A DNA stretch of 64,000 bases from assembly GCA_027620655.1 (NCBI GenBank), contig JAQCDS010000004.1, positions 62,001 to 126,000 of the forward strand. The letters run 5' to 3'. This document shows positions 39,389 to 47,960 of the stretch, in pieces (within the stretch, counting starts at the first letter, position 1; each line of letters opens with the position of its first letter). A model generated the notes under the pieces. That model had not been told where the DNA came from. It ran no database searches and saw nothing but the letters and a program-made list of their open reading frames with translations. The position numbers were made by a program, and so were the translations under genes. This DNA comes from Bacteroidota bacterium (GTDB lineage Bacteria; Bacteroidota; Bacteroidia; Flavobacteriales; Flavobacteriaceae).

Positions 39389-39789
39389 TACTGTTTTTTA
39401 TAAGCTACTACTTTTATTTCAATCACTAGGTCGGGGTGTGGAAGTTGATGTACTGCTACGGTAGTTCTTGTTGGTCCTGTATCCGTATCAAAAAACTCTG
39501 CATAGGCCTTGTTATAATCTGCAAAATCATTCATATTAACCAAAAATGAGGTCACATCGACCACATCTGCTAATGATGCTCCTTCTTTAGCTAAATTTTT
39601 ATCAATGTTTTGAAGTACTTCTCGGGTTTGAACGGCCACATCCAATTTTTTTGTACCCATACTGTCTATTTGCTCTGCCCCCGCAATACTATTATCTGCT
39701 CGTCTAGAACTTGTTCCAGAAACAAAAATAAAATCACCTACACGTTTTGTATGTGGATAGGCACCTCTTGGCGTGACTGTTTCACTCAT
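39388..39789 (-). CDS. RidA-family protein, likely 2-aminomuconate deaminase
   Basis: 133 aa; [48 protein letters not shown]; context. Confidence 0.85.
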   Translation of the reverse strand: MSETVTPRGAYPHTKRVGDFIFVSGTSSRRADNSIAGAEQIDSMGTKKLDVAVQTREVLQNIDKNLAKEGASLADVVDVTSFLVNMNDFADYNKAYAEFFDTDTGPTRTTVAVHQLPHPDLVIEIKVVAYKKQ

Positions 39790-39806
39790 AATTTAAAATT
39801 TTACAG

Positions 39807-41210
39807 TTAATGATTTAAGGTTTTTGCAATCTTATCATCTTCCAAAATGGAATTGGTTTCTTTTTTAATTTTTTCATGAAGTGATGAAATGGATATATTT
39901 TGGTCAATCCCCTCATCATTAATCATATTTAATATGGCCTTATCTTGCGCTCTTCCTCTTGTCATGGCCTCGTGATAGCCCATATCTTCCCTAAAAGTGA
40001 CCATTGAATATTTAGAAAAATAATCATTTGGGAGTTCTGTTTCTAAAGTCATTTCTAAGGCACGCTTTTTTTGAAAAAGTGCATTTGCAACATGGTCTTT
40101 CATTTCGTGGAAATTATCAATAGCCAAGTCTGCAATACCGTCTGTGTCTATTTTTCGCTGTTGTTGAAAGGCTTTAAATGTTTTTTCCCAGTTGCCATCA
40201 TGCTGCTCTAAAAAAGTATCAAATTCTACAACATCCTCAAAGGAAGCATTCATCCCTTGACCATAAAAAGGTACAATAGCATGTGCTGCATCTCCAAGTA
40301 AAAGATTTTTGCCTTTATATTGCCATGGAAAACATTTTACAGTGCCAAGCGGAGCTGTTGGATTTTCAAAAAATTCTGATGCCAAATTTGGCATCAATTC
40401 TAAAGCATCAGGAAATTCATTATTAAAGAAATTTAATACATTTTCTTCGGTCGTAAGGTTGTTAAAGTTGTATGTTCCACCCTCGTAAGCCAAAAATAAA
40501 GTTACGGTAAAACTTCCATCTAAATTTGGTAATGCTATAATCATATACTCGCCTCTTGGCCAAATGTGAAGTGCGTTTTTAAATGCTCTAAACCCGCCAT
40601 TTTCAGATGGAGGAATAGTCAATTCTTTATAGCCATGTGTTAGAAAATTTTGAGAAAAACTGAATAAAAACTTACGTTCCGAAAAGTAACTTTTTCGCAG
40701 TGCTGAACCTGCTCCATCGGTTCCAAAAATAAGGTCTGCGGTACAGTCAAAAGTTTGTCCATTTTCAGTATTGATGAAATTGGCAGTATTATTTTCAAAA
40801 TCAACAGCATTACATTTACTGTTGAATTCAATTTTTACATTTTCAAGTGCTTCGGCCTCATCCATTAGAAGTGAAGTAAGCAACTCTCTTGATATCGAAT
40901 TTATGTATTCGTCTTCGCGCCCGCTGTACCTAGAGAGTTTTGTTTTACCCTCTCTATCATGTAACATACGGCCATGCATTGGAATACAAAGTTTCATAAC
41001 TTTATCTTCCAAACCAACCATTTTCATGGCTTTGATGCCTCTGTTGGAAAAAGCCAAATTGATAGAACGTCCAGCGCTAATATCAACTTTTCTTAGGTCT
41101 GGTCTAAGCTCCATAACACGGACACTGTATCCCCTTTGTCCTAGACGTAATGCCAAAAGTGAACCACACAGCCCAGCTCCAATAATTAAAATAGTTTCTT
41201 TTTGTTTCAT
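39807..41210 (-). CDS. kmo: Kynurenine 3-monooxygenase
   Basis: 467 aa; IIGAGLCGSLLALRLGQRG, ELRPDLRK, LLGDAAHAIVPFYGQGMNASFEDV. Confidence 0.95.
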   Translation of the reverse strand: MKQKETILIIGAGLCGSLLALRLGQRGYSVRVMELRPDLRKVDISAGRSINLAFSNRGIKAMKMVGLEDKVMKLCIPMHGRMLHDREGKTKLSRYSGREDEYINSISRELLTSLLMDEAEALENVKIEFNSKCNAVDFENNTANFINTENGQTFDCTADLIFGTDGAGSALRKSYFSERKFLFSFSQNFLTHGYKELTIPPSENGGFRAFKNALHIWPRGEYMIIALPNLDGSFTVTLFLAYEGGTYNFNNLTTEENVLNFFNNEFPDALELMPNLASEFFENPTAPLGTVKCFPWQYKGKNLLLGDAAHAIVPFYGQGMNASFEDVVEFDTFLEQHDGNWEKTFKAFQQQRKIDTDGIADLAIDNFHEMKDHVANALFQKKRALEMTLETELPNDYFSKYSMVTFREDMGYHEAMTRGRAQDKAILNMINDEGIDQNISISSLHEKIKKETNSILEDDKIAKTLNH

Positions 41211-42475
41211 TTGAGTAGATTTTTTAGGATTTCAACCATGCGAAAGACATCTTCAAAAGAATTGTAAAAAGGAACAGGAGCACATCGAATCACATCGGGT
41301 TCTCTCCAGTCTGTAATCACATGGTTTTCAATGAGTTGTTTATGAAGTGTTTTGTCAGCATTTTTTACTTGAATAGAGAGTTGACACCCACGTTCATTAG
41401 GGTTGCTTGGTGTGATGATATTGATGTTAGGGTGATTTAATTCGTTAATCAGAAACTCCAAATAAGCAGTAAGTTTTAAGGATTTTTGGCGTAATGCAGT
41501 CATGCCTACTTCATTAAACAAATCTAATGAGGCTTTAATTGCTGCCATTGATAGAATTGGAGGGTTACTCAATTGCCAGCCCTCTGCTCCAGGTGTAAAA
41601 TCTAAAGGTTGTCGCATGTTGAATCGGGTTGCTTTGTTTTGACTCCACCAGCCTGCAAAACGTTTTAATGTTTTATCATTCGCGTAGCGCTCGTGCACAA
41701 ATATTCCGCCCAAACTTCCAGGGCCAGAATTTAGGTATTTATACGTACACCATGCCGCAAAATCTACTCCAGAATCATGAAGTTCTGGTTGAATATTGCC
41801 TACACCGTGTGCTAAATCAATACCTACTTTACAACCCTTGGCGTGGCCAAGTTTTGCAATTTCTTTTAAATCTAAGTATTGTCCTGTATAATAATTGATA
41901 CCGCCAATCAGAAGAAGTGCAATCTCGTCGCCTTGTTCCTCAAGGATATGTTCTAAATCTTCAATTCTTAATAAAGTTTCAACTTTTCTAGGGTGCCATT
42001 CTACAAGACATTCATTGGCATCAAAACCATGAAATTCCAATTGTGTTTGTACGGCATAGCGATCTGAGGGAAATGCGTCACTTTCAATTAATATTTTACA
42101 GCGTTTTGGTGTAGGATTATAAAAAGAAACCATCAACAAGTGAAGATTTGTTGTGAGGGTATTCATCACCACAACTTCAATGGGTTTTGCGCCCACAATT
42201 TTAGCCATACTCTCTGTAAGAAATTCATGATAAGGCATCCATGGATTTTTGGCTTCAAAATGACCTTCAACACCAAGTTTGGCCCAGTCGTTGAGCTCTT
42301 GATCTATGGCCAATTTTGTGGATTTTGGTTGCAGTCCAAGAGAATTTCCCGTAAAATACAACCAGTTTTTTCCATTATCTTCTTTTGGAATATGAAATGC
42401 ATTTCTGTATGATGCCAATGGATCATTTTGATCCATTTGCTGAGCAAATTCTAGATGTGATTTAAATACCAGCAA
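41207..42475 (-). CDS. kynU: Kynureninase
   Basis: 422 aa; YFTGNSLGLQPK, GIDLAHGVGNI, WCTYKYLNSGPGSLGGIFVHE; the track start at 42475 is a TTG, first ATG is 42436. Confidence 0.95.
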   Translation of the reverse strand: MLVFKSHLEFAQQMDQNDPLASYRNAFHIPKEDNGKNWLYFTGNSLGLQPKSTKLAIDQELNDWAKLGVEGHFEAKNPWMPYHEFLTESMAKIVGAKPIEVVVMNTLTTNLHLLMVSFYNPTPKRCKILIESDAFPSDRYAVQTQLEFHGFDANECLVEWHPRKVETLLRIEDLEHILEEQGDEIALLLIGGINYYTGQYLDLKEIAKLGHAKGCKVGIDLAHGVGNIQPELHDSGVDFAAWCTYKYLNSGPGSLGGIFVHERYANDKTLKRFAGWWSQNKATRFNMRQPLDFTPGAEGWQLSNPPILSMAAIKASLDLFNEVGMTALRQKSLKLTAYLEFLINELNHPNINIITPSNPNERGCQLSIQVKNADKTLHKQLIENHVITDWREPDVIRCAPVPFYNSFEDVFRMVEILKNLLK

Positions 42476-42485
42476 GACAATTTGT

Positions 42486-42501
42486 TTTGAGTGTACTCAA
42501 A
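42486..42501. promoter_or_regulatory. Operator-like perfect inverted repeat upstream of kynU
   Basis: TTTGAGT-GT-ACTCAAA: 7-bp arms, 2-nt centre, no following T-tract. Confidence 0.45.
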
Positions 42502-42548
42502 TGTAGGTAATTTTAGCCGATTATAAAATTGAGTTAGACTTGTGAAAA

Positions 42549-43241
42549 TCAGTGGTTTTCTTTTAACAAATGTGGGAATTTAGCTTTAAAACGCTTTAAT
42601 CTTGGAATAGAAACATTACGAACATAAGGATTATTGGGGTGCAAGCGCTCATAGTTTTGGTGATAATTTTCGGCTTTCCAAAATTTTTGAAATGGGTAAA
42701 CCTCTGCGGCTACGGTTGTATTTTCTGTTTTTTCAATTTTTGCTATTTTCTTTAAGATAATTGCTTTTTGTTCTTGATTTTGATAAAAAATAATCGAACG
42801 ATATTGTGAGCCTCTGTCTGGACCTTGACCATTAACTTGCGCTATATTTTGAGAACCAAAATATACATCCACCAAAGTTGAAAAAGACACCACCGATGGA
42901 TTGTAAAGCACTTCTACAGCTTCGGCATGACCAGTTAGGCCAGTATTGCTGAGTTCGTAGGTGGGGTTGTCGGTAAAACCACCCGCATAACCACTAATGG
43001 CTTCTTGAACACCATATACACTTTCGTAAACGGCTTCAACACACCAAAAACATCCACTGGCAAAATAGGCCTTAGCAATGCCATTTTCTAGTGGAACTTC
43101 TATGGGTTTAGCATTGACAACCGCTTGTTGTTTGGTGTTTTGTGTGTTGTTGTTTTGACAACTTATGCTGTTACAAAAGAGTAGAGGAAGGAGTAAAAAG
43201 ATGTTTTTCATGGTACATATGTTTGGGGTAAAATTAAGCAT
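42549..43241 (-). CDS. msrA: Peptide-methionine (S)-S-oxide reductase, lipoprotein/secreted form
   Basis: 230 aa; AYFASGCFWCVEAVYESVYGVQEAISGYAGG. Confidence 0.95.
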   Translation of the reverse strand: MLNFTPNICTMKNIFLLLPLLFCNSISCQNNNTQNTKQQAVVNAKPIEVPLENGIAKAYFASGCFWCVEAVYESVYGVQEAISGYAGGFTDNPTYELSNTGLTGHAEAVEVLYNPSVVSFSTLVDVYFGSQNIAQVNGQGPDRGSQYRSIIFYQNQEQKAIILKKIAKIEKTENTTVAAEVYPFQKFWKAENYHQNYERLHPNNPYVRNVSIPRLKRFKAKFPHLLKENH

Positions 43242-43297
43242 CCACCAATGGTATTTTGTGAAATTTTGGTTAAAAATCTTATATATCGACGATTTTA

Positions 43298-43317
43298 ATT
43301 GTTGCCAATAGTTTTTA
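43298..43317 (+). repeat. 20-bp direct repeat, left copy flanking the toxin-antitoxin pair
   Basis: AATTGTTGCCAATAGTTTTT, identical to 43888-43907. Confidence 0.85.
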
Positions 43318-43321
43318 TCAG

Positions 43322-43609
43322 TTACAATTTTTCATTCAAGTCTTGTCTTCCAACAATAGCCATTATTTCCACAATATTTTGATTGATTCTGTAGTAAATA
43401 CTATCAACTCCACATGCACAACGTCGATATCCTTTTTTTATGTAATCTACAGATTCAAAGGAAAAAGGGCGTTTTGCAATAATGTCAAAATATTCAAAAA
43501 ACGATTCGAAATAGTGATCCGCTTGGGTAATTCCAAACGTTTCAACGCCATAATGATGAATTCGAATCAAGTCATTTTTTGATTCGTTGGATAATTTATA
43601 TTTAGCCAT
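43322..43609 (-). CDS. Type II toxin, RelE/ParE family
   Basis: 95 aa; YKLSNESKNDLIRIHHYGVETFG...YYRINQNIVEIMAIVGRQD; overlaps the antitoxin gene. Confidence 0.88.
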   Translation of the reverse strand: MAKYKLSNESKNDLIRIHHYGVETFGITQADHYFESFFEYFDIIAKRPFSFESVDYIKKGYRRCACGVDSIYYRINQNIVEIMAIVGRQDLNEKL

Positions 43610-43841
43610 TGAGTAAAGACTTTGATTGCGCTAAAATACTTTCTTTAGTGTCATTCGTAAATCCACTATTTTCGGCTTTTTCCAGCTTAGCTCTAATCCA
43701 GTCAATTTGAATTTGTTGTTTTCGGGCTTGTCTAATCAAGTCGTTTACTAACTCACTTTTACTTGAATATTCTTTATTGTTTACTTGGGTTTTTAGCCAC
43801 TCGTCATTTGGCTTAGTGAATGTTATACTTTGTCTAGACAT
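43602..43841 (-). CDS. Type II antitoxin, ParD/CopG family
   Basis: 79 aa; SITFTKPNDEWLKTQVNNKEYSSKSELVNDLIRQAR ribbon-helix-helix pattern. Confidence 0.85.
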   Translation of the reverse strand: MSRQSITFTKPNDEWLKTQVNNKEYSSKSELVNDLIRQARKQQIQIDWIRAKLEKAENSGFTNDTKESILAQSKSLLNG

Positions 43842-43887
43842 AATTTTTACTTTGATTCAAATATACACCAAAAACGCATCATTATCA

Positions 43888-43907
43888 AATTGTTGCCAAT
43901 AGTTTTT
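43888..43907 (+). repeat. 20-bp direct repeat, right copy flanking the toxin-antitoxin pair
   Basis: AATTGTTGCCAATAGTTTTT, identical to 43298-43317. Confidence 0.85.
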
Positions 43908-43980
43908 CCCGTCGCTAGCGCGAGCATCTTTGCTCGTGCTGGTATAGACACAAGCGTGGACGCTTGCGCCAGCGGGGGGA
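43907..43980. repeat. GC-rich structured (REP/MITE-like) element
   Basis: Outer arms TCCC..CGCTAGCGC / GCGCCAGCG..GGGA enclosing two 6-bp hairpins: CGAGCA-TCTT-TGCTCG and CAAGCG-TGGA-CGCTTG. Confidence 0.6.
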
Positions 43981-43999
43981 GTTTTTTTGTCCTAGATGT

Positions 44000-44791
44000 T
44001 TATTGCAATAAATCAGAAAGTTTAAACGATTTGACTTTAATTTTACCATCACTTCCATCATTTCCATCTCCACCGTTTGGGCCATTTGCTGCAACAACAT
44101 TATGTCCTACTCTACAAGGTCCACTGTTTCTCCCACCTTTACCGCCTCTTCCGCCTTTACCACCTTTACCACTATTCGTAGAGAATATAATATCGTTTAA
44201 TTCAAATACGATAGGGTTGTAGATTGTAAATATGTTTAAATTTCCACCGTTTCCACCTGGTTTACCTCTACGACCATCTTTGGCTGGACTTCGGCAATCT
44301 ATCCCGTAACGACTTCTGCTATTTCTCCCATTATGTCCTCTTGCGCCATTTTTTCCATTATTTCCAGATAAGTCGATTTTTAACAAGCCTGTGAATGATT
44401 CAATGTTGTAAATATTAATATCCGAACCGTTTTTACCATCATTAGACTTTTCAGAATAGGATTTGATTTTTGTGTTTTTCGAGATGATTTTATTTGAAAT
44501 AATTGTCATTTCATTTCCATTTGTTATAATCTCAAAATCAGATAGTTCTAATCTGTCCAGAATCAAGAAAAAGGAATCTAATTCTTGTGGTAAAATAAGT
44601 TTACCAATTTTTAGAATTAGTTGTCCGCCACGATCAATTCTTTGATTTAAATCTTGAACTGTGTTGATTGTGGATAGGTCTGTTGTGATAATTTCTGGAA
44701 TATCTGAAACTGATATGTTTCCAGAAAGTATTGTCTGCGCATAACTACTTATACATAGCGCAGTGCATAAAATTAAAAATGCTTGTCTCAT
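44000..44791 (-). CDS. Secreted collagen-like Gly-rich protein
   Basis: 263 aa, signal peptide; GXY-type runs NGKNGARGHNGRNS, DGRRGKPGGNGGN, GKGGKGGRGGKGGRNSGP, NGPNGGDGNDGSDG. Confidence 0.8.
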   Translation of the reverse strand: MRQAFLILCTALCISSYAQTILSGNISVSDIPEIITTDLSTINTVQDLNQRIDRGGQLILKIGKLILPQELDSFFLILDRLELSDFEIITNGNEMTIISNKIISKNTKIKSYSEKSNDGKNGSDINIYNIESFTGLLKIDLSGNNGKNGARGHNGRNSRSRYGIDCRSPAKDGRRGKPGGNGGNLNIFTIYNPIVFELNDIIFSTNSGKGGKGGRGGKGGRNSGPCRVGHNVVAANGPNGGDGNDGSDGKIKVKSFKLSDLLQ

Positions 44792-44981
44792 AAGTTCATT
44801 ATTTAGGTTGGTTTAATACTGTTTTAACCCCCAAATAAACATCTTCAACAACTAAAATTTAGTTTAAAAAAAATAAAATCTACAAGAACTGGTGTAGGTC
44901 ATTCATGTTTTTGAAGAATAGATTTGGGGGCTATTCATTTCAAATGTATAAAAATTTTTTAAACAAAAAGAAGTGTTGTAT

Positions 44982-45018
44982 AAAAAAAACCCTCACGTTT
45001 GGTGAGGGCTTTTGGTAT
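44982..45018 (-). terminator. Intrinsic terminator downstream of the zinc-ribbon-family gene
   Basis: CCCTCAC-GTTTG-GTGAGGG hairpin; poly-T on minus strand. Confidence 0.8.
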
Positions 45019-45033
45019 GAGTAGGGTTATTTA

Positions 45034-45813
45034 TTACATAGTAGAAAATAACTTTTCCATTTTTACTCTTTGTTCTTCAGCGAGTTCAGCATCGACCAAA
45101 ATACGACCACTGTGTTCGTCTGTAATGATTTTTTTGCGAGAAGCAATTTCCATTTGTACTTGTGGTGGAATGGTAAAATATGAGCCTCCAGAAGCACCTC
45201 TTTCAATGGGTACAACGGCCAATCCGTTTTTAACATTACTACGAATTTTTGTGTATGCTTTTGCCAAACGGTCTTCAATTTTTGTTTTGTATTCTTCAGA
45301 TATTTCTAAAAGTACTTTTTCTTCTTTTTCAGTTTCTGCAAGAATAGCGTCCAAATCGCCTTTTTTGTGCTTTAGGTGTTCTTCACGTTCTTTTAAACGT
45401 TCTTTAGTGCCCTCAATCACTTCCTTTTTTTGTTCAATTTGAGCTTTAAATTCTTTGATGTGCTTTTCGGCCAATTGGATTTCTAGTTCTTGAAATTCAA
45501 CTTCTTTTGCCAAAGAATTAAACTCTCTATTGTTGCGAACATTCTTTTGTTGTTCGTTGTATTTTTTGATGAGAACTTTTGATTCTTCAATAAGGTTTTT
45601 CTTCGCCTTAATCTGATTATCGATATCTGTAAGACTATCTTCTAGTTTTTGAAGTCGCAGTTTGAATCCTTCAACTTCGTCTTCCAAATCGCGTACTTCA
45701 AGAGGTAATTCTCCTCGAACGTTACGGATTTCGTCTACTCTGGAGTCTATGAGTTGCAAATCGTACAGTGCTCTTAGTCGTTCTTCAACAGTTAGCTCTT
45801 TTTTATTAGCCAT
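45034..45813 (-). CDS. C4-type zinc-ribbon-family coiled-coil protein with degenerate (Cys-less) ribbon
   Basis: 259 aa; long coiled coil then RGASGGSYFTIPPQVQMEIASRKKIITDEHSGRILVD; adjacent to nif3 homolog. Confidence 0.85.
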   Translation of the reverse strand: MANKKELTVEERLRALYDLQLIDSRVDEIRNVRGELPLEVRDLEDEVEGFKLRLQKLEDSLTDIDNQIKAKKNLIEESKVLIKKYNEQQKNVRNNREFNSLAKEVEFQELEIQLAEKHIKEFKAQIEQKKEVIEGTKERLKEREEHLKHKKGDLDAILAETEKEEKVLLEISEEYKTKIEDRLAKAYTKIRSNVKNGLAVVPIERGASGGSYFTIPPQVQMEIASRKKIITDEHSGRILVDAELAEEQRVKMEKLFSTM

Positions 45814-45815
45814 GT

Positions 45816-46910
45816 TTATTTATACTTTACCGGGTTTGTATTGATCTTTGATAAAAGGACTGCAAAATTAGGAATTTTTTTTGTAAGATAGGTCGCTAAA
45901 AGGTTTTTTGTGTATTGTTCGCTTTCATAATGACCTATATCCATCAATAAAATCTGGTTTTCTGCAGCAAAAAAATCATGATATTTCAGATCAGAAGTTA
46001 CAAAAGCATCTGCTGCAGCAGCCTTGGCTGCAGTAATAGCAAAACTCCCCGATCCACCCAAAACAGCAACCTTTTTGATGTTTTTATTTAATAGTTTTGA
46101 ATGTCTAATGACGCTACTATTCATTTTTTCTTTAACGTGTTCCAAAAACGCATTCTCCTCCATTGGGGTTTCTAAAGTGCCTATCATTCCCATTCCAACG
46201 TGTTGGTTATTGTTTTCCAAAGTCGAGATCTCATAAGCAACCTCTTCATAGGGGTGTGTTTGAAATAGATTGTTTAGAATATTAGACTCCAAATGTTTGG
46301 CAAAAACAATATCTAATTTTATTTCTCCTAACTGCTTTAATTCGTGTGGTTTTCCAATGACAGGGTTGGACATTTCATTGCCTTTAAACGTACCAATACC
46401 CTCACTACTAAAACTACAATTTTCGTAATTTCCAATGGCACCACCACCAGCTTCAAAAAGTGCTTTTTGGACAGCTTCTATGTCTAATTTTGGAACAAAA
46501 GTAGTTAGTTTTTTGATGGTTCCAGATTGTGGTATTAAAATGGATTTATTTTTTAATTCTAATCTGTTGCAGAGTTCTGCATTGACACCCTCATATGCAT
46601 TATCCAAAGCGGTATGTATGGCAAAAATAGCAATGTCATTTTTGATGGCTTTTTGAACCACACGCTCTACATAAGAATTGCCTGTAATGGATTTTAATCC
46701 TTTGAAAATAATAGGATGAAAACTAATAATCAAATTACAGTCTTCTGCGATGGCTTCGTCTACAACTTTTGGAAGCGTATCCAACGTGATTAATACGCCT
46801 GTAACTTTAGCATTATTATCGCCAACCAAAAGGCCAACGTTATCAAATTCTTCGGCATAGGCCAAGGGTGCAAGTTCTTCAAGCTGATTGATGATGTCTT
46901 GAACTATCAT
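45816..46910 (-). CDS. Nif3-like dinuclear metal centre hexameric protein
   Basis: 364 aa; DNVGLLVGD, ISFHPIIFKGLKSI, FAIHTALDNA, TSDLKYHDF, DIGHYESE. Confidence 0.94.
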   Translation of the reverse strand: MIVQDIINQLEELAPLAYAEEFDNVGLLVGDNNAKVTGVLITLDTLPKVVDEAIAEDCNLIISFHPIIFKGLKSITGNSYVERVVQKAIKNDIAIFAIHTALDNAYEGVNAELCNRLELKNKSILIPQSGTIKKLTTFVPKLDIEAVQKALFEAGGGAIGNYENCSFSSEGIGTFKGNEMSNPVIGKPHELKQLGEIKLDIVFAKHLESNILNNLFQTHPYEEVAYEISTLENNNQHVGMGMIGTLETPMEENAFLEHVKEKMNSSVIRHSKLLNKNIKKVAVLGGSGSFAITAAKAAAADAFVTSDLKYHDFFAAENQILLMDIGHYESEQYTKNLLATYLTKKIPNFAVLLSKINTNPVKYK

Positions 46911-46927
46911 AAGATTTTGTTTAACAT

Positions 46928-46935
46928 CAAAGATA
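46928..46935 (-). promoter_or_regulatory. Candidate -7 element (TATCTTTG on minus strand) for the nif3-like operon
   Basis: CAAAGATA on plus strand, 18 nt upstream of ATG at 46910. Confidence 0.45.
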
Positions 46936-46955
46936 AAATAATTACTTTCGTTGTG

Positions 46956-47960
46956 ATGAAGCTTTTAAGAAAAATATTGTTTCCATTCAATCCACTGTAT
47001 TATAGTGTTGTTTTTCTTCGCAATAAATGTTTTGATTTTGGAATTTTTAAATCAAAATCATATAAAACTCCCATTATTTGTGTAGGAAATCTTTCTGTTG
47101 GTGGAACTGGAAAAACTCCCATGATTGAAACCCTGATTCAACTGCTTCAAAAGGATTATAATGTAGCGGTTTTAAGTCGTGGTTATGGGCGACAATCTAA
47201 AGGATTTGTATTGGCCAAGAACACTTCAACAGCAAAAATTTTGGGGGATGAGCCTTATCAAATTGCACAAAAATTTCCAAATGTCACTGTTGCTGTTGAT
47301 GCAAATCGTCAGCGAGGAATAGATCGCCTTTTACACCTCAATTTGCCGCCAGATGTTATTTTGCTTGATGATGCTTTTCAGCATAGAAAAGTAAAACCAG
47401 GACTTTCCATTTTATTGACAGCTTATGATAATTTATTTTGTGATGATAGTATTTTGCCCACTGGAAATCTTCGTGAACCACGATTTGGAGCACAACGCGC
47501 TCAGGTCGTTATTGTTACGAAATCACCAAATGATTTAAATTCAATTGAAAAAGCAAATATAGCAGAACGATTAGCGCTTCATCCAAATCAAAAATTGTTT
47601 TTTAGCTCTATTGTTTATTCAAATGAAATTGTATCAAAAACAGATTCGATTCTTTTGGAAGAATTAAAAACCAAAAATTTTACATTAGTTACTGGAATTG
47701 CCAATGCCAAGCCTTTGGTTACTTATTTAAAACGTCTAAACCTTAATTTTGAACATCTTGAATATGATGATCATCATGAGTTTTCAGAGAAAGAATTAAA
47801 AGAAATCAGTTCAAAATCTTTTGTACTCACTACAGAAAAAGATTTTTCAAGACTCCAAACATTGCAACATAAAGCGCTGTATTATTTACCCATCACAACA
47901 CAAGTTCATGCTATGAGTGCATTAGAAAAAATAGTAAGGGATTTTATTAAAAATTCTTAA
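46956..47960 (+). CDS. lpxK: Tetraacyldisaccharide 4'-kinase
   Basis: VGNLSVGGTGKTPMIE P-loop, LSRGYGR, LDDAFQHRKVKPGLSILLT; start at the internal ATG 46956. Confidence 0.95.
   Translation: MKLLRKILFPFNPLYYSVVFLRNKCFDFGIFKSKSYKTPIICVGNLSVGGTGKTPMIETLIQLLQKDYNVAVLSRGYGRQSKGFVLAKNTSTAKILGDEPYQIAQKFPNVTVAVDANRQRGIDRLLHLNLPPDVILLDDAFQHRKVKPGLSILLTAYDNLFCDDSILPTGNLREPRFGAQRAQVVIVTKSPNDLNSIEKANIAERLALHPNQKLFFSSIVYSNEIVSKTDSILLEELKTKNFTLVTGIANAKPLVTYLKRLNLNFEHLEYDDHHEFSEKELKEISSKSFVLTTEKDFSRLQTLQHKALYYLPITTQVHAMSALEKIVRDFIKNS

Noticed and set aside
42486-42501. Terminator of msrA
   Set aside because: The inverted repeat has a 2-nt centre and no downstream T-tract on the minus strand, so it does not look like an intrinsic terminator.
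43830-44222. Plus-strand ORF with a Pro-rich tail (LPPLPPLPPLPPLPL)
   Set aside because: It is the antisense image of the Gly-rich collagen-like gene and runs through the GC-rich repeat; the minus-strand protein has a signal peptide and is the better model.
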